NCBI GenBank assembly: GCA_033763575.1 | Contig: JANRKF010000035.1 | Location: 1-64,000, forward strand | From: JANRKF01 sp033763575 | GTDB taxonomy: Bacteria > Pseudomonadota > Alphaproteobacteria > Rickettsiales > SXRF01 | Reading direction: 5' to 3' | Length of the DNA stretch: 64,000 nt | Part shown: positions 34,672-41,464 of the stretch, piece after piece | How the letters are laid out: every line of letters begins with the position of its first letter | Numbering within the stretch: position 1 is the stretch's first letter | The notes under the pieces: model-generated | Told to the model about the DNA's origin: nothing | The model's input: the letters and a program-made list of their open reading frames with translations, nothing else | The model's database searches: none | Position numbers and translations under genes: made by a program

Positions 34672-35516
34672 GCTGCCGCACCTTTTCTGCCGGCATTTTT
34701 GTAAAGTCGTTCTAGCGCCTCCAGGAAAACGGCAGTAGATTTTTTCCCGCTCATACGGGCCGCAGCGCGTGAATCTTCCTCCAGCTGGTCGGGGTCGATA
34801 TCGCGGAGCACCGCGAGCATGCGTTTACGTTCGGCATCGGGATGCTGCTTGATAAATTCGGCCAGGGCTTTGATCATGCTCGAGCGCATCTGACCACGTT
34901 CCTCGCCATAGGCTTCTGGAATAATGGTTAGCGCCCATACCAGCTGCTTCTGGCTATAGCGATCTATCATGCGTTGCAGCGTGCCGATCGCCTGCAGCTG
35001 ACGGGCGTCGGTATCGCCTTTGAGAACAGGAGTTTTAGGGACCTCGATTTTGCATTCATTTAAGAGTCCAGCAATTGCCACGGCCGTTTCATCGCCGGCG
35101 GCAACTGCGGCGTGATATTTACCTAGGGTGTGCAGATTTACACGCTTGGTATTGATGGCGACGAAAGACTTGGCCTGCTTTTTGAAATCATGATCGCTAA
35201 TTACAACGCATGGCACCTCCGTTATACCAGGGACGCTTTGCGCGGCGAGGAACCGATGCTGGCCATCGATTACAGCATATTGCTTTTTCTTAGGCATAAA
35301 CGCCACAATCAGAGCGCCAAAAGCCGCCCAGGAAAAATTGAGCTGAATATGTGCAATATTTGCTCGGCTTCGATCCGTTTTTGCGCTGCGCTGATATTCC
35401 TGGTCGATAAACAATTCCGCCAGTTTTACCCATTTCAGCTCGGGTTTCGGGCCGATTATATGCCCCGCGGGAACCTGGGATGAGGAGCTTAAGTGCGCAG
35501 CGGATTTCGGCTTCAT
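34668..35516 (-). CDS. ParB/sulfiredoxin-like domain protein
   Basis: The 282-residue protein has a ParB N-terminal-like (ParBc/DGQHR) domain: WVKLAELFIDQEYQR near residue 30 and YAVIDGQHRFLAAQ near residue 85, followed by a helical C-terminal region. Phage proteins with this domain include DNA-modifying and nuclease-like enzymes as well as segregation proteins; the ParB GERRxRA arginine motif is replaced by DGQHR, pointing away from classical partitioning. It is the largest gene of the leftward operon. Confidence 0.7.
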   Translation of the reverse strand: MKPKSAAHLSSSSQVPAGHIIGPKPELKWVKLAELFIDQEYQRSAKTDRSRANIAHIQLNFSWAAFGALIVAFMPKKKQYAVIDGQHRFLAAQSVPGITEVPCVVISDHDFKKQAKSFVAINTKRVNLHTLGKYHAAVAAGDETAVAIAGLLNECKIEVPKTPVLKGDTDARQLQAIGTLQRMIDRYSQKQLVWALTIIPEAYGEERGQMRSSMIKALAEFIKQHPDAERKRMLAVLRDIDPDQLEEDSRAAARMSGKKSTAVFLEALERLYKNAGRKGAAA

Positions 35517-35540
35517 ACTGTTTCTTTCATGGTGAGGGTT

Positions 35541-35732
35541 TTAGGGTAAATTCAGTTCTTCTCGGCACGGCGCGCAGGCGCTTTTCACCAGGCGCTGCGA
35601 ATGCGTACCGCACCACTGGCATTCACCCGGCTCGCCGGCGGGAATTTTTCCAGCCTGTTTCAGTGCCGCGCGCACATGCGCTTCATTTTCAAGCAAGGCA
35701 TTATCTTGCGCGCGATCGATATCGTCGGTCAT
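35541..35732 (-). CDS. DksA/TraR-type C4 zinc-finger protein
   Basis: A 63-residue protein that begins DDIDRAQDNALLENEAHVRAAL and ends with CQWCGTHSQRLVKSACAPCREEL: a short helical part followed by a four-cysteine zinc finger (CxxC ... CxxC). This is the phage TraR arrangement; TraR proteins bind the RNA polymerase secondary channel and mimic DksA plus ppGpp. The start overlaps the previous gene. Confidence 0.78.
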   Translation of the reverse strand: MTDDIDRAQDNALLENEAHVRAALKQAGKIPAGEPGECQWCGTHSQRLVKSACAPCREELNLP

Positions 35733-35935
35733 ACGCCGTCACCTTCCTTGCGCTGGAATATGCGACCAACGGACTGATGCTGCGGTTTAATGGGCGAGGG
35801 AACCACGCATGCGCTGCAGAGGTCTTTTTCAAACCAATAACAGGGTTTTCCCGTCCGCTCGATGCACTGCCGGCAATCATGTTGCGTGCAGCCGCACGAT
35901 CTACAGCGACGCAGATCTGACGTTGCTTGTTTCAT
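35729..35935 (-). CDS. Small cysteine-rich phage protein
   Basis: The 68-residue protein has an N-terminal CRSCGCTQHDC stretch and a second cluster CYWFEKDLCSACV, in all eight cysteines and one histidine able to form two zinc knuckles. Small proteins with the pattern RCRxCGC ... PCxWxxxDLCSAC are common in phages of alphaproteobacteria; function unknown. Its start overlaps the upstream frame by four bases. Confidence 0.65.
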   Translation of the reverse strand: MKQATSDLRRCRSCGCTQHDCRQCIERTGKPCYWFEKDLCSACVVPSPIKPQHQSVGRIFQRKEGDGV

Positions 35936-36075
35936 TTTTTCCCTTTCTTAAAATCTTCGATATTGATCACTACCGAGCCGATGCGGATCCGCCGCGGCGG
36001 GCCGATCCAAAAATCCAGCCAGGCCAGCTGGTATTGCAGGGTGAGTTTTGTCATGAGTAAAAGCGACTTGGTCAT
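35932..36075 (-). CDS. Small hypothetical protein
   Basis: A 47-residue frame (MTKSLLLMTKLTLQYQLAWL, then DFWIGPPRRIRIG ... FKKGKK). It begins at a TGATG junction with the upstream gene and ends at an ATGA overlap with the next, so it probably is translated. The end has an IRIGSVVINIEDF beta-like stretch. Function unknown. Confidence 0.5.
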   Translation of the reverse strand: MTKSLLLMTKLTLQYQLAWLDFWIGPPRRIRIGSVVINIEDFKKGKK

Positions 36076-36269
36076 CACGCGCAGGCCTCCAGGCGCGGGG
36101 ATTGAAAGCCGTCAATGTCCGGCCGCCCAAAATCATCCGGCCGGGTAACGATCGTATCTTCGCCACACACCTCGCATGTATCTTTCATCCAAGGAATACC
36201 GTGCGCGCGCTGCCGGCCGCCAGCTTCTTCGAGGCAGTATGCACATGCTAGGGAGGGATATGGTTTCAT
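36075..36269 (-). CDS. Small cysteine-rich hypothetical protein
   Basis: The 64-residue protein (MKPYPSLACAYCLEEAGGRQ ...) has CAYC and CEVC pairs, likely one zinc-binding site. It overlaps the upstream gene by four bases. The family is not recognised; the pattern of repeated small Cys-pair proteins in this operon is notable. Confidence 0.6.
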   Translation of the reverse strand: MKPYPSLACAYCLEEAGGRQRAHGIPWMKDTCEVCGEDTIVTRPDDFGRPDIDGFQSPRLEACA

Positions 36270-36526
36270 GCGGCGATCGCCTTTCTTCCTTTGGAGGTGA
36301 GTGAAAAATTGAGCGCGGTGTATTGCTCTTCTTCCGTGGGCTGTTCTTCTTTCAGCCAGCCTTTTTTTACCGCCATATTTAAGGCTTTCCGCTTTTCCCA
36401 GCTCGCCCAGCCATCGATGCTGATCATTTCCAGGGCATCATCAAAAAAGGCCTGCCGCAGGGCCGCCTTTAAGTTTTCGAGCTGCGTTTTTTTGTTGAAA
36501 GATTGCTTGGTCATATTGCTATCCAT
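36266..36526 (-). CDS. Hypothetical phage protein
   Basis: The 86-residue product (from MDSNMTKQS or the second Met) is helical with DGWASWEKRKALNMAVKKGWLKEEQ and a C-terminal YTALNFSLTSKGRKAIAA, which resembles a winged-helix wing. A role as a DNA-binding regulator is possible. It overlaps the preceding gene by 16 bases. Confidence 0.55.
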   Translation of the reverse strand: MDSNMTKQSFNKKTQLENLKAALRQAFFDDALEMISIDGWASWEKRKALNMAVKKGWLKEEQPTEEEQYTALNFSLTSKGRKAIAA

Positions 36527-36825
36527 ACTTTTGCGGTATTGCCTTTAGAGTTCTTGCGCCGCGCGCCGCTATCGGCGATTTTCATGTCGAGCTTCAGCTC
36601 CGTGAAGCGCGGGCGAATATTGAGAATGTCCTTTTGCAGCGCATCGGCCGTTTCGTCAGGTGTTGCGCCGTGCGCACCACAGTTGCGCAAATGCTCGAGC
36701 ACCTGCGCGCGCAGCTGGGCGGCACAATGAGAAATCTTCGCCGCGGCGAAGAGACTGGTATCGTTTGACCGGCTTGCCGGCGATGTTGGTTGGTATTCTG
36801 TGAACATGTCGATCGTTCCTGTCAT
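36511..36825 (-). CDS. Small winged-helix-like phage protein
   Basis: The 104-residue protein ends with a segment that has the winged-helix pattern common in phage proteins: GATPDETADALQKDILNIRPRFTELKLDMKIADSGARRKN. The middle is LRAQVLEHLRNCGAHGAT. It probably binds DNA or assists replication control. It overlaps the genes on both sides. Confidence 0.6.
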   Translation of the reverse strand: MTGTIDMFTEYQPTSPASRSNDTSLFAAAKISHCAAQLRAQVLEHLRNCGAHGATPDETADALQKDILNIRPRFTELKLDMKIADSGARRKNSKGNTAKVWIAI

Positions 36826-37076
36826 GTCCCGCTCGAGGTTTTTGGCCGCTGATGATGCTTAAGCCGCTCATAATCGAGCATGGCGCCGCAGACCTCTTCC
36901 AGCTGCCATATAAGATTTTTGATGGCGACATAACCGCTGATCGTCTGATCGGCTTCGTCGATGACCTGCACATTATTCAGCTCTTCGAACGGCACATTTT
37001 GGAGCCGCCGGCAATCTTGGCCCATGCGGATAATGATATCGTCGGCTGGCAACTGAAATTTTGTGATTTCAGCCAT
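36822..37076 (-). CDS. Hypothetical phage protein
   Basis: The likely start is the ATG at 37076 (MAEITKFQLPADDIIIRMGQ), giving 84 residues; a longer frame from 37100 runs into the neighbour. The sequence is mostly helical, with AIKNLIWQLEEVCGAMLDYERLKH. Unknown family. It begins eight bases inside the upstream gene's end. Confidence 0.55.
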   Translation of the reverse strand: MAEITKFQLPADDIIIRMGQDCRRLQNVPFEELNNVQVIDEADQTISGYVAIKNLIWQLEEVCGAMLDYERLKHHQRPKTSSGT

Positions 37077-37332
37077 TGGCGACCTCCTGGGCTTTTCCAA
37101 AAAGATGCGGTTTTTCCTTGGCGATATCGCGCACGGGATGCTGCTGGACGAAATTTCCGCTTTCGATCGCCTCTAGGCAGGCAAGCGCCATGTCAACTTG
37201 TTCCAGCTTGCGTTTCTGGATATGCGGATAGCGGGACAACGCCATGGATATGCTGTTGCGCTGCCCTTTCAGCGTGTCGCGGATGATCTGTATGTGAGTA
37301 CTAAGCTCGAGCGTCATGTGAATGCGGGTCAT
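37069..37332 (-). CDS. Hypothetical phage protein
   Basis: The 87-residue protein is a helical, likely coiled-coil unit (LELSTHIQIIRDTLKGQRNS and RKLEQVDMALACLEAIESG). It overlaps the next upstream gene through an ATGA junction. Function unknown. Confidence 0.55.
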   Translation of the reverse strand: MTRIHMTLELSTHIQIIRDTLKGQRNSISMALSRYPHIQKRKLEQVDMALACLEAIESGNFVQQHPVRDIAKEKPHLFGKAQEVANG

Positions 37333-37640
37333 TTCGCCCTCGATGATTTGTCATCTGCAGGGAAAGCCAGATCGCCGGCGAGCACCATGTAATTGGCTGC
37401 ATCGGCAAAATTGTCGTGATGAGCTACGCCGGTTGAGATACGCGCCGTCTTGAGCAGCGCGACCAGGACCGGCACGTCGATATCAGAAATGGGCGCCGCG
37501 GCGCCGCCAGGTCGACCAGCAAGATACGCATTCCAAAGTGCCGCGACCGTTGTGAATCCCTTGCGCGCGTCGCCATAGGTTTGCGCTCGGCCTGGCCGGA
37601 GCATTAGGATGGCATCGAGCGTGCGGGATTCGCCGGTCAT
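37329..37640 (-). CDS. Hypothetical phage protein
   Basis: The likely start is the ATG at 37640, giving 103 residues (MTGESRTLDAILMLRPGRAQ ...). The stretch LKTARISTGVAHHDNFADAANYMVLAGDLA resembles a small phage family related to the DUF6378 group, but I am not sure of the name. The start overlaps the stop of the 34-residue frame upstream (ATGA), consistent with coupling. Confidence 0.6.
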   Translation of the reverse strand: MTGESRTLDAILMLRPGRAQTYGDARKGFTTVAALWNAYLAGRPGGAAAPISDIDVPVLVALLKTARISTGVAHHDNFADAANYMVLAGDLAFPADDKSSRAK

Positions 37641-37741
37641 TGATCGCTCTCTTCCTGGCTGAATTGCCAATCCACGATTTTATCGGTGGCGATATCGGCG
37701 CAGAGAAGCGCGAGCAGAATAAAAAGGGTTTTCCGCGTCAT
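37637..37741 (-). CDS. 34-residue membrane peptide
   Basis: The short frame MTRKTLFILLALLCADIATD, then KIVDWQFSQEESDQ has one hydrophobic helix. Both junctions with its neighbours are four-base overlaps, which supports translation despite its length. It may be a small membrane peptide or a lipoprotein-like secreted peptide. Confidence 0.5.
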   Translation of the reverse strand: MTRKTLFILLALLCADIATDKIVDWQFSQEESDQ

Positions 37742-37923
37742 GCTGCCCTCCGCTGTATAGCTTCCAGGCGGCGGCGCTCGATTGCAGCGTCCAGGCTCTC
37801 TATCGTGCTAAAATAGAGATCGTCATCACAAAGGCCGTGGTCGTAGGCCGTGCTCAATTGCCGGCACGCCTTTTTAAGTGCGCGTTCGACGGGGGTTTCA
37901 AAGAGGAGGATTTGCGCGGTCAT
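37738..37923 (-). CDS. Small hypothetical protein
   Basis: The 61-residue protein (MTAQILLFETPVERALKKAC ...) is acidic to neutral and helical, with ESLDAAIERRRLEAIQRRAA at the C-terminus. It overlaps the upstream gene by four bases and the downstream one by four bases. Function unknown. Confidence 0.55.
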   Translation of the reverse strand: MTAQILLFETPVERALKKACRQLSTAYDHGLCDDDLYFSTIESLDAAIERRRLEAIQRRAA

Positions 37924-38180
37924 AATGCGCTCCTGTGCGATTGCGAGGCAGCGCGCTCGAGCGCGGAGCAGCTGATCGGCAACTGGTCGGTCATCTCTTC
38001 GCGCAAGGCGGTGATGGCATCCAGGGCGTTATCGGGAATAAGGGGGTGATGCAGCAAGCGGCGTTCGAAGGTGTAAAGGGCCTTGACAACGGCAATGTTA
38101 ATTTCGATTTGAGTGGCTTGCCGGTGCGCGGCCGCGACGGCGTTTGGCGCTATGCTGTTGGTTAGGTTATGAGTTTGCAT
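37920..38180 (-). CDS. First gene of the leftward operon, hypothetical
   Basis: The 86-residue protein (MQTHNLTNSIAPNAVAAAHR ...) has the amphipathic pattern NIAVVKALYTFERRLLHHPLIPDNALDAITALREEM and no known motif. It lies directly downstream of the promoter and operator at 38210-38262. The ribosome site GGAG precedes the ATG and sits inside an 8-base-pair stem (ACTCCATC/GATGGAGT, 38185-38208), so its translation may be controlled by RNA folding. Confidence 0.6.
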   Translation of the reverse strand: MQTHNLTNSIAPNAVAAAHRQATQIEINIAVVKALYTFERRLLHHPLIPDNALDAITALREEMTDQLPISCSALERAASQSHRSAL

Positions 38181-38184
38181 AAAA

Positions 38185-38208
38185 ACTCCATCAAGAGGGT
38201 GATGGAGT
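38185..38208 (-). promoter_or_regulatory. Hairpin over the first ribosome site of the leftward operon
   Basis: ACTCCATC (38185-38192) and GATGGAGT (38201-38208) form a perfect 8-base-pair stem with an 8-base loop in the leader. The GGAG used for the ATG at 38180 is in one arm, so the structure could occlude ribosome binding. Confidence 0.45.
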
Positions 38209-38209
38209 A

Positions 38210-38262
38210 ATAATACGGGAAATTTACCGTATATGTCAACGGTATATTCGGGAAATTTACCG
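38210..38262 (-). promoter_or_regulatory. Leftward early promoter with two operators
   Basis: On the minus strand there is a -35 TTGACA (38239-38234), an 18-base spacer and a -10 TATTAT (38215-38210). The spacer contains operator CGGGAAATTTACCG (38216-38229). A second copy of the same 14 bases lies at 38249-38262, 33 bases away, about three helical turns. The same consensus occurs at the repressor control region. Confidence 0.8.
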
Positions 38263-38294
38263 GATAATTAACAAGCTACTGTATTGTAAGCCTA

Positions 38295-38705
38295 TTAATT
38301 AGATTCGGCCTCACACTGTTTTAACGTGCTTTCCCAATTTGAAACATAGGTTCTGCCGATCGAGCCGACGGCATAGATATCCAGGCTAGTCTGCTTAGGC
38401 GCCGTTGCTTTAAGATCGAACAAAACAAAGTAATAACCACTCGGATTTGTGACTCTAAATTCGCCGCGATTTTGTGTAGTGTAGAGCTGCGATGTTACCT
38501 GGCAGCATAAATCTACCTGGCCGGCTTTAATGCCTTTCTCATCGAGGCATTGATATAATTTCTGATAATTTTTATGCAGGATGATGCCTGTTTTTTTAAT
38601 TTCGGCATCGCTGATGGACTCGCGCTGTAATCCATAACTGCAGCCAGTAAGCGCAGCGATTAAAAAAAGCGCGGCTGAATAATTTAGACTCGTCTTCCGA
38701 TCCAT
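38295..38705 (-). CDS. Lipoprotein cotranscribed with the phage repressor
   Basis: The 136-residue protein has a signal peptide ending in the lipobox LTGC (Cys22; MDRKTSLNYSAALFLIAALT precedes it), then a domain with several cysteines (CLDEKGIKAGQVDLCC). Its start overlaps the end of the repressor gene by 22 bases, so it should be expressed from the lysogenic promoter while the prophage is silent. Such repressor-linked lipoproteins often act in superinfection exclusion or serve the lysogenised host; this is inference. No homologue is recognised. Confidence 0.75.
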   Translation of the reverse strand: MDRKTSLNYSAALFLIAALTGCSYGLQRESISDAEIKKTGIILHKNYQKLYQCLDEKGIKAGQVDLCCQVTSQLYTTQNRGEFRVTNPSGYYFVLFDLKATAPKQTSLDIYAVGSIGRTYVSNWESTLKQCEAESN

Positions 38706-39316
38706 AAAACTCGTCCTATTACGCTAATTTCCTCCGGCATGATATGATTGATCGGAGGATATGCAGGGTTGTCGCTTAATATGGTAGCCGTCCTGCGCAC
38801 TGGGTCAATCTGAATCCTTTTTACAAGAACTGATTCGTTATAGCGAAGCACATATATCCCATCCTTTTTCGGGGTAAGCTGGGTCATATCAATAAGCACG
38901 GTATCTTCAGGCGATAAGGTTGGCTGCATACTATCGCCTTCGACGGCAATTACACCGAGCTTTTCCAATGGCGCATTGGTAACTCTTCTCAACCACTCAC
39001 GTCGGAATGTGAGATGGTAAATAACATTTTCTTGGGTAATTATCTGGCCGTTGCCTGCCGATGCGCTTACATCATAAGCTGGGATATAGGCGGCGCCGGC
39101 GTCCGGTGTCAACACTTCGGATCTGGCGGTTTCGGCCACGCCTAGCACATCCATTATTTTTTCATAGGTATCGCTTCTTAGGCTTTTTGATTTTCCACGA
39201 AATAAATTTCTAACCGCATCCTCATGCAGACCGGCCTTGAGCGCCAATGACCGCTGATTTAATCCCAGCTGTTCCATCCTCGCCTTAATAAACTGTATTT
39301 TTGAGTCGCGTTCCAT
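38684..39316 (-). CDS. CI/LexA-like phage repressor (HTH plus S24 peptidase)
   Basis: From the ATG at 39316 the product is 210 residues; the longer open frame to 39427 runs through the operators and is unlikely. The N-terminal helix-turn-helix is QFIKARMEQLGLNQRSLALKAGLHEDAVRNLF. The C-terminal S24 domain has the catalytic Ser in VEGDSMQPTL and the Lys in SVLVKRIQ, and a likely Ala-Gly autocleavage site in DVSASAGNG. So it is expected to be RecA-sensitive and to maintain lysogeny by binding the four CGGKAAATTTMCCG-like sites. Confidence 0.88.
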   Translation of the reverse strand: MERDSKIQFIKARMEQLGLNQRSLALKAGLHEDAVRNLFRGKSKSLRSDTYEKIMDVLGVAETARSEVLTPDAGAAYIPAYDVSASAGNGQIITQENVIYHLTFRREWLRRVTNAPLEKLGVIAVEGDSMQPTLSPEDTVLIDMTQLTPKKDGIYVLRYNESVLVKRIQIDPVRRTATILSDNPAYPPINHIMPEEISVIGRVLWIGRRV

Positions 39317-39352
39317 TCTCGGTAAGTAACCCGAATCGGCGCCCACTGCATC

Positions 39353-39395
39353 CGGTAAAATTCCCGTTGACAAATCCGGTAAATTTACCGAATAT
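39353..39395. promoter_or_regulatory. Repressor operators and rightward promoter
   Basis: Two operators lie here: CGGTAAAATTCCCG (39353-39366) and the perfect palindrome CGGTAAATTTACCG (39377-39390). A TTGACA (-35, 39367-39372) sits between them, with GAATAT (39390-39395) 17 bases further as a weak -10, so the second operator lies in the promoter spacer. This would drive the rightward Cro-like gene and be shut off by the repressor. Confidence 0.75.
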
Positions 39396-39425
39396 GATGT
39401 TTCATAAGAGTTTGGATGTATGTAC

Positions 39426-39650
39426 ATGAATTACCGTGAAAACCTTCTTATAGCTGCAAAAAATTATTGTGCTGCAACGGGTAAGTCGCTCGCAACCGTC
39501 TCAACATTTGTCATGAATGACGGGAAATTCTTCGACCGAATTGAAAGCGGTGGTGGTTGCACAATGGATACCTATCAAAAAGTTATGGACTGGCTCGAAA
39601 CCCATACCCCTATTCAATCAAATGGAGCCGAAACGTCATGTGGAAAATAG
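39426..39650 (+). CDS. Cro-like phage regulator
   Basis: The product from ATG 39426 is 74 residues: MNYRENLLIAAKNYCAATGK, then SLATVSTFVMNDGKFFDRIESGGGCTMDTYQKVMDWLE. This is a helix-turn-helix domain of the kind found in phage Cro-like or transcription regulators with the segment SGGGCTMDTYQKVMDWL. It is divergent from the repressor and directly follows its control region, the position of cro. It overlaps the start of the next gene. Confidence 0.78.
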   Translation: MNYRENLLIAAKNYCAATGKSLATVSTFVMNDGKFFDRIESGGGCTMDTYQKVMDWLETHTPIQSNGAETSCGK

Positions 39651-40084
39651 ACGAGATTTCACAGGATATTGTCCTCGCTCGTCTGGAAGGAATCCTTCCG
39701 CGCTACATCGGCCCCGGCACTAAAAACAACATTTCCTTTGTTTCCGAACGCTTAAGAATCCACCGCAACACGGTGGAAAACTGGTATCACGGCCGCGAGG
39801 TTCCCTCGTTGAGCAATTATCTCAAGCTGTGCGCATTACTCGGACCAGCCTTTCTGTGTGAGTTACTTGCGCCGATCGGCTTGGGCGCAGCTGCGCTCGA
39901 GTCAAATTCCACCACCGATTTCCAATTTTCCGCAATGCTCGCCGAGTCCGCGGCCGTCATTGCCAAGTGCCTATCAGATGGCAGCATCGATCACCGCGAG
40001 AGGAATGAGGTGAAACCGCAGCTGCGACAGTTGGTGCAGCTACTTAATCATTTTTGTGGGGATGAAAATGGAAAATCGCAATAA
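39638..40084 (+). CDS. Phage helix-turn-helix regulator (early)
   Basis: The ATG at 39638 overlaps the end of the Cro-like gene and gives 148 residues (MWKIDEISQDIVLARLEGIL ...). The middle, FVSERLRIHRNTVENWYHGREVPSLSNYLKLCALLG, is a clear helix-turn-helix. The C-terminal part, with SLSNYLKLCALLGPAFLCELL and later RERNEVKPQLRQLVQLLNHF, may mediate dimerisation. A CII-like or early activator role fits its position, but is not shown. Confidence 0.75.
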   Translation: MWKIDEISQDIVLARLEGILPRYIGPGTKNNISFVSERLRIHRNTVENWYHGREVPSLSNYLKLCALLGPAFLCELLAPIGLGAAALESNSTTDFQFSAMLAESAAVIAKCLSDGSIDHRERNEVKPQLRQLVQLLNHFCGDENGKSQ

Positions 40085-40544
40085 CCAGCAGCTTGCTTCT
40101 GGCAAGCCTGTTCCGGCAGATAACAGCCATACCGAGCTGAAGCCCAATGGTCAGCAAAAAGATTATGTCGTGCTCACGCCCGAGGAGCGAGCAAAGGGCT
40201 TTGTGCGGCCGGTACGGCGTAGTTATCAGCATGTCGGCGCGCTCGGTCCGCAACATCCATTGCGCGATCTGACCGAGGAAGAAAATGAGCGTTATTCGCA
40301 ATTCGGTTACGTCAAATTCGAGGCATACGACGACAGCGCCTCGCCGGTGACCGGCCGTTTCTGGACGCAGAAACAGCTCGATAGTAAGGGCTGTGGTACC
40401 GTTACGACAATGGGCCAGGCTTTAGCCGAAACATATGCCCGCGATCCCAAATTTTATGGCGGTACCTTCTGTTGCGGATGCAACACGCATTTGCCGGTTG
40501 CAGAATTTGTATGGGGCGGCACGCAAGAAAGGGTGGGCAGCTGA
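40068..40544 (+). CDS. Hypothetical phage early protein
   Basis: The likely start is the ATG at 40068 (MENRNNQQLASGKPVPADNS), with two in-frame Met codons just upstream. The product has a conserved-looking middle DYVVLTPEERAKGFVRPVRRSYQHVG and a C-terminal region CGTVTTMGQALAETYARDPKFYGGTFCCGC with a cysteine cluster. The same pattern is seen in other alphaproteobacterial phages, but I know no function. Confidence 0.65.
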   Translation: MENRNNQQLASGKPVPADNSHTELKPNGQQKDYVVLTPEERAKGFVRPVRRSYQHVGALGPQHPLRDLTEEENERYSQFGYVKFEAYDDSASPVTGRFWTQKQLDSKGCGTVTTMGQALAETYARDPKFYGGTFCCGCNTHLPVAEFVWGGTQERVGS

Positions 40545-40798
40545 TGTTGGGATATACAGATCTCGGCGACCTGCCGGAAAACAAACGCATCGAGGTGATC
40601 GGCAACATGGTGATGACCGCGCCGCAAATCTCGCATGATAGGCCGTTTGTCGCGGGTATTGCGCTCGAGGACCAGGCGAAGGCCGATCGGTACGCTGAAA
40701 AACTTAAAAAACGCTTTCCACAAATTCGCATCATTGAAACCGTGCCCGGTCTTGTGCCGGGAACGGTGCTGCTGCGCGTTGGGAAAGCATTGCAATGA
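40544..40798 (+). CDS. Hypothetical phage early protein
   Basis: The 84-residue protein starts at an ATG that shares an A with the upstream TGA stop (MLGYTDLGDLPENKRIEVIG). It is small, with an alpha/beta pattern (EDQAKADRYAEKLKKRFPQIRIIETVPG). Function unknown. Confidence 0.55.
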   Translation: MLGYTDLGDLPENKRIEVIGNMVMTAPQISHDRPFVAGIALEDQAKADRYAEKLKKRFPQIRIIETVPGLVPGTVLLRVGKALQ

Positions 40799-40810
40799 AA
40801 GGATTGACTC

Positions 40811-41464
40811 ATGGGTAAGGCCGCGCGCGACGAAACCAAAATCACACTTCATGTCGCCGGCCGACCGCCGGTAACGGCTACCGCATCCGAAATGCAGCAG
40901 GCATTGAATGAGCTGGGCCAGGAAGATGCGCTATACAACCAAGCGGTTGAGATCGTCCGACGCGATTTGAAGGCCTCTACCAGTTACCTGCAGCGCATGC
41001 TTAAAATAGGCTATAACCGCGCGGCATCGCTTATCGAGGCGATGGAAGCTGCCGGCGTCGTTGGACCTGCAAATCACCTCGGGAAGCGTGAGGTATTGCA
41101 AAATCCGGATGGCCAGGCGCCTTCACCTGATGCGGGTCGTCTCGGCCACAATAGCAAAAAGCCGAACCGCGTCGGCGGGATCGCCGTCGATCAGCTGAAG
41201 AGCATCATCGCGCGAGTCGAAAAGCTGGAAGAGGAAAAAGCAGGAATTGGTGCTGATATCCGCGATGTGTACGCGGAGGCCCGCGGCAACGGTTTTGATG
41301 TGAAGGCGATCCGCAAGATCATCGCATTGCGTAAAATGGATGCCCAGGAGCGCGAGGAGGCAGAAACGATCCTCGATACCTACATGCGCGCGCTCGGCAT
41401 GCAGCCGGATTTATTCGACAAAGAATCAGAGGAGGCAGCGAATAGCGGGGAAAAGCCCAGCTGA
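40811..41464 (+). CDS. FtsK-gamma-like and GapR-like fusion protein
   Basis: The 217-residue protein joins two DNA-binding modules. Residues about 36-85 (QEDALYNQAVEIVRRDLKAS, then YLQRMLKIGYNRAASLIEAMEAAGVVGP) match the FtsK gamma winged helix that reads KOPS sequences. Residues about 120-205 (GGIAVDQLKSIIARVEKLEE, then IGADIRDVYAEARGNGFDVKAIRKII) match GapR (DUF2312), the alphaproteobacterial nucleoid protein that binds overtwisted DNA. A linker with Pro and Gly separates them. The host GapR is normally a stand-alone chromosomal protein, so this looks like a phage-specific recombination of modules. Its job in phage replication or packaging is inference. Confidence 0.85.
   Translation: MGKAARDETKITLHVAGRPPVTATASEMQQALNELGQEDALYNQAVEIVRRDLKASTSYLQRMLKIGYNRAASLIEAMEAAGVVGPANHLGKREVLQNPDGQAPSPDAGRLGHNSKKPNRVGGIAVDQLKSIIARVEKLEEEKAGIGADIRDVYAEARGNGFDVKAIRKIIALRKMDAQEREEAETILDTYMRALGMQPDLFDKESEEAANSGEKPS

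Noticed and set aside
39317..39427. Longer N-terminus for the phage repressor
   Set aside because: It would be translated through both operators; the helix-turn-helix begins at the Met at 39316.
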